Made by a program: the position numbers and the translations under genes | Part shown: in pieces, positions 37,361-44,761 of the stretch | How positions within the stretch are numbered: the first letter of the stretch is position 1 | Layout: each line of letters opens with the position of its first letter | Assembly: GCF_029846715.1 (NCBI RefSeq) | Contig: NZ_JARVWW010000005.1 | Location: 186,001-250,000 of the forward strand | DNA: 64,000 nucleotides | Origin: Bradyrhizobium nivariense | GTDB lineage: Bacteria > Pseudomonadota > Alphaproteobacteria > Rhizobiales > Xanthobacteraceae | Direction of reading: 5' to 3' | Notes under the pieces: model-generated | Told to the model about the DNA's origin: nothing | Database searches by the model: none | Seen by the model: only the letters and a program-made list of their open reading frames with translations

Positions 37361-38704
37361 ATGACGAAGCTCGTCACCAACCTGCCGCGATGGCTCCGGA
37401 CCGTCCTTGTCGGGGTTGCAACTGCTGCCATCATTGGCGGCGGCTGGTTCGTTTATCGCCATTTTGCCAAACCCGTTTTTCTAACGGTCGCCACAGGATC
37501 CTCTGACGGTGAAGCCCAGTTGCTCACCTCGGCGATCTCCGCCCGCCTGACGGCATCGGGCGCTCATGTCCGACTGAAAGTCGTCAATGCGGGCTCGTCC
37601 GCGGGAGCGTCCGAGATGCTGGCTGGGGGCAGAGCCGATCTTGCCGTAATTCGTGGCGATACCGGCGGTCTTTCGGACGCGCGCAGCGTGCTTCTTCTGA
37701 CCCACGGCGTAGTTCTGATCATGGCTCCGTCGACTGCGAGCGCCGACGGCCTGGGCGATCTGCGCAACATAACCATTGGCGTCATCGGAGGAGACGTTAA
37801 TCGGACAGTCGTCGAAGCCCTGAAGCAGGTCTATCAGTTCGATCGCGCCAAGGTCAGCTTCCAGAACGTTGCCATTGGGGAGGCAGCGGCCGCGCTGTCG
37901 TCGGGAAAGGTTCACGCCCTGCTTGCTGTTGTTCCTCTTACCGAGAAGTACCTGGCGAAAGTCCGAGAAATGTTTCAGCAGAATGGTGGAAAGGGGTCGG
38001 CTCCGAAGCTCATCGAAATCGAGTCGGCCGGGGCGGTCGCCAATGTCGCGCAATATTATGAGAGCTACGACATTCCAAAGGGAACTTTGCGCGGAGCCCC
38101 GCCGGTGCCGTCAGATGATCTCACGTCGCTGCGGGTCTCTTTCTATCTTGTCGCCAACAAATCGGTCGATGCCGACACGATTACAGATCTGACGCAATCG
38201 CTGGTCGACGTTCGCAGGGATCTGCTGTCGCAATATCCGATTTTGGCTCAAGCCGGTGCGCCCAGCACGGATGCCGATGCGTTCATACCGATCCATCCGG
38301 GAGCCGCTACCTACTACAACGGCAACCAGCAAAGCTTCCTCGATAAATATGACGACAAGCTCTATTACGTATCGCTGCTGCTTGGGTCTCTGATCTCGAT
38401 TGTCGTAGCAGCCTGGCGCTTCGCCGGCTCGGACGTCGCATCCAAGAGCATGCTTGAACCGCTGTACGAACTCGGCCGTGAGATCAAGGGTGCCGAGAGC
38501 GAGGCCGAACTGCAGGAGATCGAGAAGAAGATTGACGATATACTGAAAGTTGAGCTTGCCAGGAACGCGAACGGTGAGGGCGCCGACAATGCCGAGGTCG
38601 CCGCTCTGAGCCTCGCTGCTCATAGGCTGCAATATCTGATGGGCCACCGCCGAACGCTGCTTCGCAAGGCACCGGCCGTTGAAGAATTTGCGAAGGCCAA
38701 ATAG
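37361..38704 (+). CDS. TAXI-type TRAP solute-binding protein with C-terminal membrane anchor
   Basis: 447 residues. N-terminal membrane segment (about 13-33, TVLVGVATAAIIGGGWFVYRHF), then a TAXI-like binding domain: LTVATGSSDGEAQLLTSAISARL, NAGSSAGASEMLAGGRADLAVIRGD, IGVIGGDVNRTVVEALKQVY. A second membrane helix (about 345-368, YYVSLLLGSLISIVVAAWRFAG) and a charged, coiled-coil-prone tail (KGAESEAELQEIEKKIDDILKVEL) follow. Typical TAXI proteins stop near 330 residues and pair with TRAP permeases; none is nearby, and the tail is extra. It may be a sensor or an orphan receptor. Confidence 0.75.
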   Translation: MTKLVTNLPRWLRTVLVGVATAAIIGGGWFVYRHFAKPVFLTVATGSSDGEAQLLTSAISARLTASGAHVRLKVVNAGSSAGASEMLAGGRADLAVIRGDTGGLSDARSVLLLTHGVVLIMAPSTASADGLGDLRNITIGVIGGDVNRTVVEALKQVYQFDRAKVSFQNVAIGEAAAALSSGKVHALLAVVPLTEKYLAKVREMFQQNGGKGSAPKLIEIESAGAVANVAQYYESYDIPKGTLRGAPPVPSDDLTSLRVSFYLVANKSVDADTITDLTQSLVDVRRDLLSQYPILAQAGAPSTDADAFIPIHPGAATYYNGNQQSFLDKYDDKLYYVSLLLGSLISIVVAAWRFAGSDVASKSMLEPLYELGREIKGAESEAELQEIEKKIDDILKVELARNANGEGADNAEVAALSLAAHRLQYLMGHRRTLLRKAPAVEEFAKAK

Positions 38705-38812
38705 GCGCAGGGGCTCTCAGCTGAGAACCGTACCTGGAGCTGTGTTCTCATGGGGCGGCATGGACAAGGCTCTGCAGGGTAGACCTCGCGACTGGCAAGC
38801 TATGGGTCGAAA

Positions 38813-38820
38813 TTGCATAG
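38813..38820 (+). promoter_or_regulatory. TTGCATAG motif, copy 4
   Basis: Plus-strand core in GGGTCGAAATTGCATAGTC, pointing to the DUF992 gene (start 38880, 59 bp away). Upstream bases CTATG at 38800-38804 form an inverted partner of CATAG. Confidence 0.45.
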
Positions 38821-38843
38821 TCATAGCAACACCGAATTTCTAG

Positions 38844-38866
38844 GGTGGGGCTCTCAGAGCTCCACC
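38844..38866 (+). promoter_or_regulatory. Hairpin in the leader of the DUF992 gene
   Basis: GGTGGGGCTCT (38844-38854) and AGAGCTCCACC (38856-38866) are complementary apart from one G-U pair. It ends 13 bases before ATG 38880 and next to the likely ribosome-binding site (GGGAAG), so it might affect translation. Confidence 0.35.
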
Positions 38867-38879
38867 CGGGAAGTCAGCC

Positions 38880-39362
38880 ATGAACAAGAACTGCATCGTT
38901 CCGGCACTGATTGCGCTCGCATGCCTGACCGCTTCTCCGGCATCCGCGCAGGCGCCGCCAGGAACAAATGTTGGCTCGCTTACCTGCAAATTGGCCCCGT
39001 CTATCGGCCTGATCTTTGGGTCTCAACAGCGAATGGCCTGCCGCTTTACGCCTAACGGTCACTACCAACCCGAAGCCTATGCCGGCGTCATGAATACGAT
39101 CGGTCTCGACATCGGCATCACCGCTGGCGGCGTTATGGCATGGGGAGTATTCGCGCCTTCTTCCGGACCTATGCCGGGTAGACTCGCGGGCACCTACGTT
39201 GGAGGGAGTGGGGCAATAGGCGTCGGTGTAGGCGTCGGCGCAAACCTTTTATTCGGCGGGACTGGACGCTCGATCGCACTTCAGCCGCTCTCGGTAGAAG
39301 GATCGGTCGGGATCAATCTTTCTCTTGGCGTCTCCGGCCTCACGCTGGCGTCCGCGCAATAA
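38880..39362 (+). CDS. DUF992 family secreted protein
   Basis: 160 residues with signal peptide (about 1-23, ASPASAQA) and the DUF992 pattern: GSLTCKLAPSIGLIFGSQQRMACRFTPNGHYQPEAYAGVMNTIGLDIGITAGGVMAWGVFAP. The C-terminal half is glycine-rich with beta-barrel-like alternation (GTYVGGSGAIGVGVGVGANLLFGG). The family is widespread in rhizobia, with unknown function. First of three secreted or lipoprotein genes in a row. Confidence 0.82.
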   Translation: MNKNCIVPALIALACLTASPASAQAPPGTNVGSLTCKLAPSIGLIFGSQQRMACRFTPNGHYQPEAYAGVMNTIGLDIGITAGGVMAWGVFAPSSGPMPGRLAGTYVGGSGAIGVGVGVGANLLFGGTGRSIALQPLSVEGSVGINLSLGVSGLTLASAQ

Positions 39363-39455
39363 AGAGTTGGCCGTCTCATAACCGTTGGTTCGCTTGATCA
39401 GCGGACCGCATTCAGCGACACCGTTCGCTCCAAGCAAGTCATCAGAGGACGTTCG

Positions 39456-39923
39456 ATGAAGATCAAAATGCAGGCTCTGGCCGCGCTCGGATTCTCGGTG
39501 ATTTTGGCGATTCTGGAGGTCGGCTCCGCATCGGCAGAAGCGGAGATCGGCAAAACGATCGTAGAAAAGCTCACAGCAAAGATTGCACAGCTTCAGGGCG
39601 CATGCGGGCGCGACATCAAGCAATATTGCAAATCCGTGACCCCGGGGCAGGGGCGCGTGATCTATTGCCTGCAAGCCCATGAGGACAAGATTGGTCCCAA
39701 GTGCACCTACGAGCTCGGGGAAACAGCGTCGAGCGTGCAAAGTGCCGCAGACGCTCTGAAGGCGGCTGTCATCGCTTGCAAGCCGGAAATCACCGGTGTC
39801 TGCGGCAAGACTGTGCCGGGTCAAGGTCGCATCGCAGCTTGCTTGATGACAAACAAATCCACAGCATCGAAGGACTGTGTGGATGCGATTCAGAAAGTAG
39901 AAGCCCTGGCGGAGGCCAAATAA
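39456..39923 (+). CDS. Secreted cysteine-rich repeat protein (two units)
   Basis: 155 residues with signal peptide (about 1-28). Two four-cysteine units of the GLG1-type Cys-rich repeat: ACGRDIKQYCKSVTPGQGRVIYCLQAHEDKIGPKC and ACKPEITGVCGKTVPGQGRIAACLMTNKSTASKDC. It is a larger relative of the one at 22.3 kb. Downstream 37 bp lies the TTG-started lipoprotein hydrolase. No catalytic residues are obvious; disulfide-stabilised periplasmic protein. Confidence 0.8.
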   Translation: MKIKMQALAALGFSVILAILEVGSASAEAEIGKTIVEKLTAKIAQLQGACGRDIKQYCKSVTPGQGRVIYCLQAHEDKIGPKCTYELGETASSVQSAADALKAAVIACKPEITGVCGKTVPGQGRIAACLMTNKSTASKDCVDAIQKVEALAEAK

Positions 39924-39960
39924 TGGCTGCTGGTATCGCTTGTGCTCGGGGTGAATCGCG

Positions 39961-41091
39961 TTGAAACAGTCGAGGATTATCTTCGCGGCTTCGATGGCCT
40001 TGACTGTAGTTCTCGCCGCCTGTGCTGGACGCCCTTCGCAAGGCGTCATGATACCGACCGCGACGGTCGCCGGAACGTCGATCGTTCCTATCTTTGTCGC
40101 CACGACACGACAGCGCTCAGCAACAGACCCCGGCGAAATGTTTAGTGGCGAGCGTGCCGCTACGATGTCCTACGCTGCCGTTACGATATCGATACCCGCC
40201 GACACGTCTCGAAAAATTGGAGAAGTGCAGTGGCCGACGACCCTTCCAGGAGATCCACGCACCAACTTTATGACGGTGTCAGCTGACTACATTGAGAAAC
40301 AAACCTTCGCCGCTTCGATCGCTGCGTTCGCCAAAAAGTCGGGCCGGAGCAAAGTGTTGGTCTTCGTGCATGGGTTCAACAATCGTTTCGATGATTCGGT
40401 GTACCGGTTTGCGCAAATCGTCCATGACTCGAAGGTACCCGTCATTCCGGTGCTGTTTACTTGGCCCTCCCGCGGCGAACTACGGTTGCGCGCCTATACG
40501 TATGACCGCGAAAGTGCGAATTATTCACGCGACGCTCTTGAAGAGTTGCTCGGCTCGCTAACAGCCTATCCCGCTGTCGCCGAGGTTTCCCTGTTGGCCC
40601 ACTCGATGGGAAACTGGGTGGCGCTGGAGGCTTTGCGCGGGCGATCGATACGTGGAGAACTGGCCGCTGCTCGTTTGAAGCCGGACAAGTTGAAGAATGT
40701 CCTGCTCGTGGCCCCGGACGTCGATGTCGACGTCTTTCGCGCACAAATCCTACGCATGGGATCTGCGCGACCGCGGATTGCCTTGTTCGTATCCCAGGAT
40801 GACGCGGCACTTGGTCTCTCCAAGACAATTTGGGGAGATGTGCCGCGACTGGGGGACATTGATCCGAAGCTGGAGCCATATCGAAGTGAGCTTGCTCGAG
40901 ATAGAATAGTTACATTCGACCTGACAACTCTTGCGAAGGCTGGAGACGATGCTCACGATCGGGCGTTCGAGGATGTCACTTCGGTCATGGGAATGATCAA
41001 ACAGCGTTTGAGCGAAGGGCAGTCGCTGACCGACCAGCGTTCGGGCGCCGCCAACTCCTTGGGGTTGATCACAGATCAGGCAGGCAGATAG
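39961..41091 (+). CDS. DUF900-type alpha/beta hydrolase, lipoprotein
   Basis: 376 residues from TTG 39961, with GGGGTGA 5 bases upstream. Lipoprotein signal with lipobox LAAC (about residue 20). The alpha/beta hydrolase core follows: LVFVHGFNNRFDDSVYRFAQIVHD (oxyanion HG), VLFTWPSRGELRLRAYTYDRESANYSRDALEELL, nucleophile elbow AHSMGNW, and DVDVDVFRAQI plus a later His. DUF900 proteins are esterase-like; natural substrate unknown. The TTG start is unusual in the window. The catalytic set appears complete. Confidence 0.8.
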   Translation: MKQSRIIFAASMALTVVLAACAGRPSQGVMIPTATVAGTSIVPIFVATTRQRSATDPGEMFSGERAATMSYAAVTISIPADTSRKIGEVQWPTTLPGDPRTNFMTVSADYIEKQTFAASIAAFAKKSGRSKVLVFVHGFNNRFDDSVYRFAQIVHDSKVPVIPVLFTWPSRGELRLRAYTYDRESANYSRDALEELLGSLTAYPAVAEVSLLAHSMGNWVALEALRGRSIRGELAAARLKPDKLKNVLLVAPDVDVDVFRAQILRMGSARPRIALFVSQDDAALGLSKTIWGDVPRLGDIDPKLEPYRSELARDRIVTFDLTTLAKAGDDAHDRAFEDVTSVMGMIKQRLSEGQSLTDQRSGAANSLGLITDQAGR

Positions 41092-41229
41092 TGCGGAGTT
41101 GGACTCGACCAAGATGTTCAGCCGCTCGGTGATCGAGCAGTCGTCACGTTCTTAATTCGCACGAAATGCAAGCCGGCAAACAATGAGCAACAGGTGGCGT
41201 ACGCGCGTCATCTCATATCCCCCCGAGAA

Positions 41230-41248
41230 CTGGACTGTGTCAGTCCAG
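41230..41248. terminator. Perfect 8-bp hairpin between convergent genes
   Basis: CTGGACTG (41230-41237) and CAGTCCAG (41241-41248) around a 3-base loop, in the 228-bp gap after the hydrolase gene and before the end of the AraC-like gene. No T-run follows; possible weak terminator. Confidence 0.4.
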
Positions 41249-41319
41249 GGATTGAATGTTCGCCACAAATCGCCGCTATGCAGAATCGGCCCAAACTGAT
41301 GCTCGAAAGTCACGCCGGC

Positions 41320-41775
41320 CTACATTCCAAACGGAGGACTGGATCTGTGGTCAGCAGCGCCTTTGACTGCAAGCGTCGTATCCGGCGATGCGCGATGCAG
41401 TGTCTTCGAGGGACTTTCGCCGAACACTCTGCGGTATTCGACTGAAAAGCGTCCCAACTCCACAAAACCGAAGCCCGTCGCGATTTCCGTTACGGTTACG
41501 AGTTGGCTATCTGCGGACAAAAGAGCACGTCGAGCCTCGGACAATCGCAACATCCTGAGGTGCCGGCACGGTGGGATGCCATGGACCTTGTGAAAAGCTT
41601 TGCGAAGCGTTCGCTCGCTGACCGCAAGCGCACGACAAACGGCCGAAATGTGGAGCGGTTCGTCCGGCTCTGAAAGCGCCAGCATTTCCGCCTGCTCCAC
41701 AAGATCATGGCAGACCAGGTTTGTCGGCCCGGATAGCGTTTGCGGCAACCTTGCGATCCACCGATGCATTTCCAT
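41320..41775 (-). CDS. AraC-type DNA-binding protein, apparently N-terminally shortened
   Basis: 151 residues from ATG 41775. Only the AraC double helix-turn-helix domain is present: PLHISAVCRALAVSERTLRKAFHKVHGIPPCRHLRMLRLSEARRALLS and VTVTEIATGFGFVELGRFSVEYRRVFGESPSKTL. Ordinary members have a further 150 or more residues at the N-terminus for ligand binding. It may be a stand-alone domain regulator (SoxS-like) or a truncated gene. Its upstream neighbour codes a FixJ-like regulator. Confidence 0.7.
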   Translation of the reverse strand: MEMHRWIARLPQTLSGPTNLVCHDLVEQAEMLALSEPDEPLHISAVCRALAVSERTLRKAFHKVHGIPPCRHLRMLRLSEARRALLSADSQLVTVTEIATGFGFVELGRFSVEYRRVFGESPSKTLHRASPDTTLAVKGAADHRSSPPFGM

Positions 41776-41923
41776 GGAAAGCCCCCGATCGTGAGCGCGG
41801 CAAGTCGGCTCTTCTGGAGATAGACAGCACTCTGGAGGTCTGGGCGGTATTGTCCTTCGGGGCAAACCGGGAGTTGCCTGACCTCATGCGGACTGGGTAA
41901 GGCGGGAGCGTTGGTATCCGGCT

Positions 41924-42562
41924 CTATGAGTTGGCGCCCGCAGAGGGCGCAGTCAACAATCCGACGCGCTCCGCAATAGAAACGGCTTGCGCAAATGATT
42001 GAACCTGTAACTTCTGCATAACCGCATGCCGATGCGCCTTGACGGTTCGCTCGGACGTACCCAGCAGATGAGCAATTTGCTTGTTCAATTTGCCGCGTAC
42101 CATCAGTGAATAAACTTCGCTCTCGCGTGGCGTTAGTGTCTCGACGAGGGATTTAAGCGAATTTTGCTGATCCCGGCCTTCGCGTATACGTTCATAGCGA
42201 ACGAGCGCCCGTTCAATCGCGGGAAGCAATGTGTCCTTGGAGACGGGTTTGGCGAGAAAGTCTTCGGCGCCGGCCTTGATTGCACGTACGCTGGTGGGAA
42301 GATCTCCATGCGCGGTCATGAAGATAATCGGCCAGTTTGGCGACAACCTGGCAAGTTCTTCCTGCAACTGCAATCCGCCGAAGGAAGGCATCTGGACATC
42401 GAGCAGCAGGCAGCCCGGTTTTGCATCCTTGATGTTTCGCAGGAAGTAAGCTGCGGATTCATAATCCGCGACTTGGTAGCCCGAGATCTTTAGCAAGCGG
42501 GCAATTGCCGTTCGAAACGATGGGTCGTCATCTACAACGTGAATCACCGGGGCGCCGGTCAT
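41924..42562 (-). CDS. FixJ-family response regulator
   Basis: 212 residues. Receiver with DDD acidic pocket, phospho-acceptor D55 (LLLDVQMPSFGG), T83 (FMTAHGD) and K105 (FLAKPVS), then a LuxR-type helix-turn-helix (about 140-190: LTPRESEVYSLMVRGKLNKQIAHLLGTSERTVKAHRHAVMQKLQV). No kinase gene is next to it; the nearest sensor is 45.3 kb. It is a good candidate for the protein that binds the TTGCATAG motif, but nothing here proves that. Confidence 0.9.
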   Translation of the reverse strand: MTGAPVIHVVDDDPSFRTAIARLLKISGYQVADYESAAYFLRNIKDAKPGCLLLDVQMPSFGGLQLQEELARLSPNWPIIFMTAHGDLPTSVRAIKAGAEDFLAKPVSKDTLLPAIERALVRYERIREGRDQQNSLKSLVETLTPRESEVYSLMVRGKLNKQIAHLLGTSERTVKAHRHAVMQKLQVQSFAQAVSIAERVGLLTAPSAGANS

Positions 42563-42768
42563 AGGTTTTCGCCTTCGTCAGGGACTGCCGGACAAATCCG
42601 AAAAGTCTTCGATGCGGCGGGGCGTCAAACTGCCATTTGCGGCGGCTGACCCTCGGGAAAGTCAGGAAACACGACCATAGCTCGGCCTCGCCTGAGTGGT
42701 CAACTCAGCGTTGTGCATTGCGGTGGCGTGCACTTTGTCGCAGGCGGCGTTACGACAACACCGCGCTC

Positions 42769-43313
42769 CTATAGATAAGCGGTATAGGCACTGACCCAGA
42801 CCAGAATAGAGGCGAGGAGACCAATCACGCCCGCTTTCTGGGAGAATGCTGTGCAGTTCCGGACATTCCGAGCCGCAGCGAATCGCGGCTCATCTTATCG
42901 GGTTTGGAAATGACCGCCGGAAAAGCCGATGTACCCCCGAGCGCGTTGGTGCGCGCCAGCGTGCCGGAAGTGGCAATCTGGCCCTGGCCGACTCCTTTGG
43001 GAATCGCGATGATCTTTGCGCGATAGATGCGTCCGGGATCATTGTCGAACACGATATCGACGTGAGCGCCGGGCTTGATCGTCTGGAAGCCATTCTGCGA
43101 AAACATTCCAATAATTGTAATCTCATTCTCAACGATGAACGACATCGCGGATTGCAACTGCTTTGCCCTGTCGCCGACGGTCGGAGCCACCGCGGTCACA
43201 TGGCCATCCGCGGGTGCGCGAACGGGCGTCTGCGATAGCTCCCAGTTCGCATTCTCTAATTGAGTTTCGATTTGCGCGACGGATGTGTTTGACCACGGCG
43301 AGCCTACCGTCAT
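42769..43313 (-). pseudogene. HlyD-type membrane fusion protein remnant, truncated and frameshifted
   Basis: A C-terminal half of an HlyD/EmrA-like secretion adaptor. The first frame (43313 down to about 42848) has LENANWELSQTPVRAPADGHVTAVAPTVGDRAKQLQSAMSFI, IKPGAHVDIVFDNDPGRIYRAKI and the ending SLRLGMSGTA. The conserved ending then continues in another frame (FSQKAGVIGLLASILVWVSAYTAYL to a stop at 42769-42771), showing a frameshift. The first 150-200 residues (membrane anchor, first lipoyl half) are missing. A TTGCATAG motif lies 45 bp upstream. No pump gene is adjacent. Confidence 0.8.
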
Positions 43314-43358
43314 TGGTTGATGCCAAAGGTCTATTCTACAGAATGTTCATTGGCCGGA

Positions 43359-43366
43359 CTATGCAA
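43359..43366 (-). promoter_or_regulatory. TTGCATAG motif, copy 5
   Basis: Minus-strand core within GCCGTTTTTTGCATAGTCCGG, pointing to the HlyD remnant (start 43313, 45 bp away). Divergent partner of copy 6. Confidence 0.45.
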
Positions 43367-43432
43367 AAAACGGCGCGGCCGCGTTCTCTCTTCTTGCCGA
43401 GCGCTCCGCGACATTTCTATGTCTGGTCGTTT

Positions 43433-43440
43433 TTGCATAG
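43433..43440 (+). promoter_or_regulatory. TTGCATAG motif, copy 6
   Basis: Plus-strand core within GGTCGTTTTTGCATAGCGG, pointing to the secreted-protein gene at 43534, 93 bp away. A CTATG at 43417-43421 upstream forms an inverted partner. Confidence 0.45.
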
Positions 43441-43533
43441 CGGATGCTGCTTAGGCTTTCCATAGTTGGCAACGAGCGTGATGCCCGGCGACGATGTCGC
43501 GAGACGTCACCCGAATTCCAACAGGAGAGAAAC

Positions 43534-44202
43534 ATGATGCACGCGAGACTGACACAGATCGCAGGACTGCTGGCCGCGGCGGTGGTGATAGGGGGCGCGG
43601 AGGCAAGCTTCGCCCAAAATGTACCGGCACCGTCTGCCATGAAGACGATCGGCACCCCTTCCGCTCCGGCCAAACCCGAAATCGTGCCGTCGTTGTTCGT
43701 GCTCAACTCGCGCGGGGCGACCCTGCAGGGGGACACTCTGATTCTGACGGGCGTAACCCCGAGCTCCATCATCTTTGCCGATCGCCCGGTGCGATCCGCG
43801 GGTCACCAACCGACCGCTGACGTTATTGCCGAATGGGGATCGGGCGACGACAGTTTTACCAAGAATCCTCCAAACGCCACGGTCTCGGTGCTGGGCAAGG
43901 ACGGTGCGGTGAAGGACGCCGTGGTGGTGCTTAAGAACCCGAAGCTCGAAGGCGACAAGCTCACATTCAATGTGCAGACCCTCGAAGGCGACCTCGCCGG
44001 TGCGGACGGAGCGGCTGCGCTGTTCATCGACATCATCGGCCGGCCGTTTACGCCGATGTCGTTTGCCGGTGTCGCGCGGCGCTCAGCCTTCCGGGGCGCC
44101 ATGTATGCCGGTGCAGTCGGGGCAGCAGCATATGCTGCGCCCTATGCCTATGCCTACGCTCGGCCCGTCTGCGGCTACTATCCGTATCCGCCCTGCTACT
44201 GA
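43534..44202 (+). CDS. Hypothetical secreted protein
   Basis: 222 residues. Signal peptide (about 1-28, ending ASFAQN), then a beta-rich domain (PSLFVLNSRGATLQGDTLILTGVTPSSIIFADRPVRSAGHQPTADVIAEWGSGDDSFTKNPPNATVSVLGKDGAVKDAVVVLKNPKLEGDKLTFNVQTLEG), then an Ala/Tyr/Pro-rich C-terminal tail with two cysteines (PVCGYYPYPPCY). AGGAGA lies before ATG 43534, and a TTGCATAG motif 93 bp upstream. I do not recognise a family with known function, although the GDTLILTGVTPSSIIFADRP pattern is frequent in rhizobia. Confidence 0.72.
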   Translation: MMHARLTQIAGLLAAAVVIGGAEASFAQNVPAPSAMKTIGTPSAPAKPEIVPSLFVLNSRGATLQGDTLILTGVTPSSIIFADRPVRSAGHQPTADVIAEWGSGDDSFTKNPPNATVSVLGKDGAVKDAVVVLKNPKLEGDKLTFNVQTLEGDLAGADGAAALFIDIIGRPFTPMSFAGVARRSAFRGAMYAGAVGAAAYAAPYAYAYARPVCGYYPYPPCY

Positions 44203-44323
44203 GACAAGCAACCGAAGGGCCGGATCATCGAAGGTTTGGCGAACGCGCTTTCGCCATCGGCATCTCAGTCCGGCAATCAAAATGTCTTCTCGACGATAGG
44301 CCCGCAACGACGTGGAGAGAAAA

Positions 44324-44676
44324 ATGTATCGATCCCTAATTCTTGCAGCGACACTTTGTATAACCGCCCTTCCTGCCGCGCGTGCCCAAGTGGACCTCAG
44401 CACGTACGCCGACGCCAATGGCTTCATCAACGTTCAAAAGCTGACTTGCGCTCAGCTGGCGGGGACGTGGCAAGGCGACGCCGACATGCTGACCACCTGG
44501 TACAGCGGCTGGTACAATGGGCTTGCTCGGAAACACTATCTCGACTTCAAAAAGGGAAAAGAAGCGGAACACGAAGTGATCGTTTATTGCAAAGCCAATC
44601 CCGATCAACTGATCAGGCGATCGCGGTCGTGTTCAAGGACATGCGAGCGAAGCTGGGAATAGAAATGAAGCCCTAG
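44324..44676 (+). pseudogene. HdeA/HdeB-like acid-stress chaperone gene with C-terminal frameshift
   Basis: Signal peptide (about 1-22), then an HdeA-type domain with two cysteines: LTCAQLAGTWQGDADMLTTWYSGWYNGLARKHYLDFKKGKEAEHEVIVYCKANPDQ. After this the first frame becomes unlike the family (ends at 44662). A different frame carries the expected ending QAIAVVFKDMRAKLGIEMKP, stopping at 44676. So one base has probably been lost or gained near 44605-44620, unless it is a sequencing error. The two cysteines remain, so the short protein could still fold partly. Confidence 0.72.
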
Positions 44677-44761
44677 CGGTTCGCAGCAGCCATAACCGCG
44701 AGCGTAAAGGACTTGCTTTTCTTGCCAGGGGATACTGCAAACAGACAGTGATTGCTTCGTC

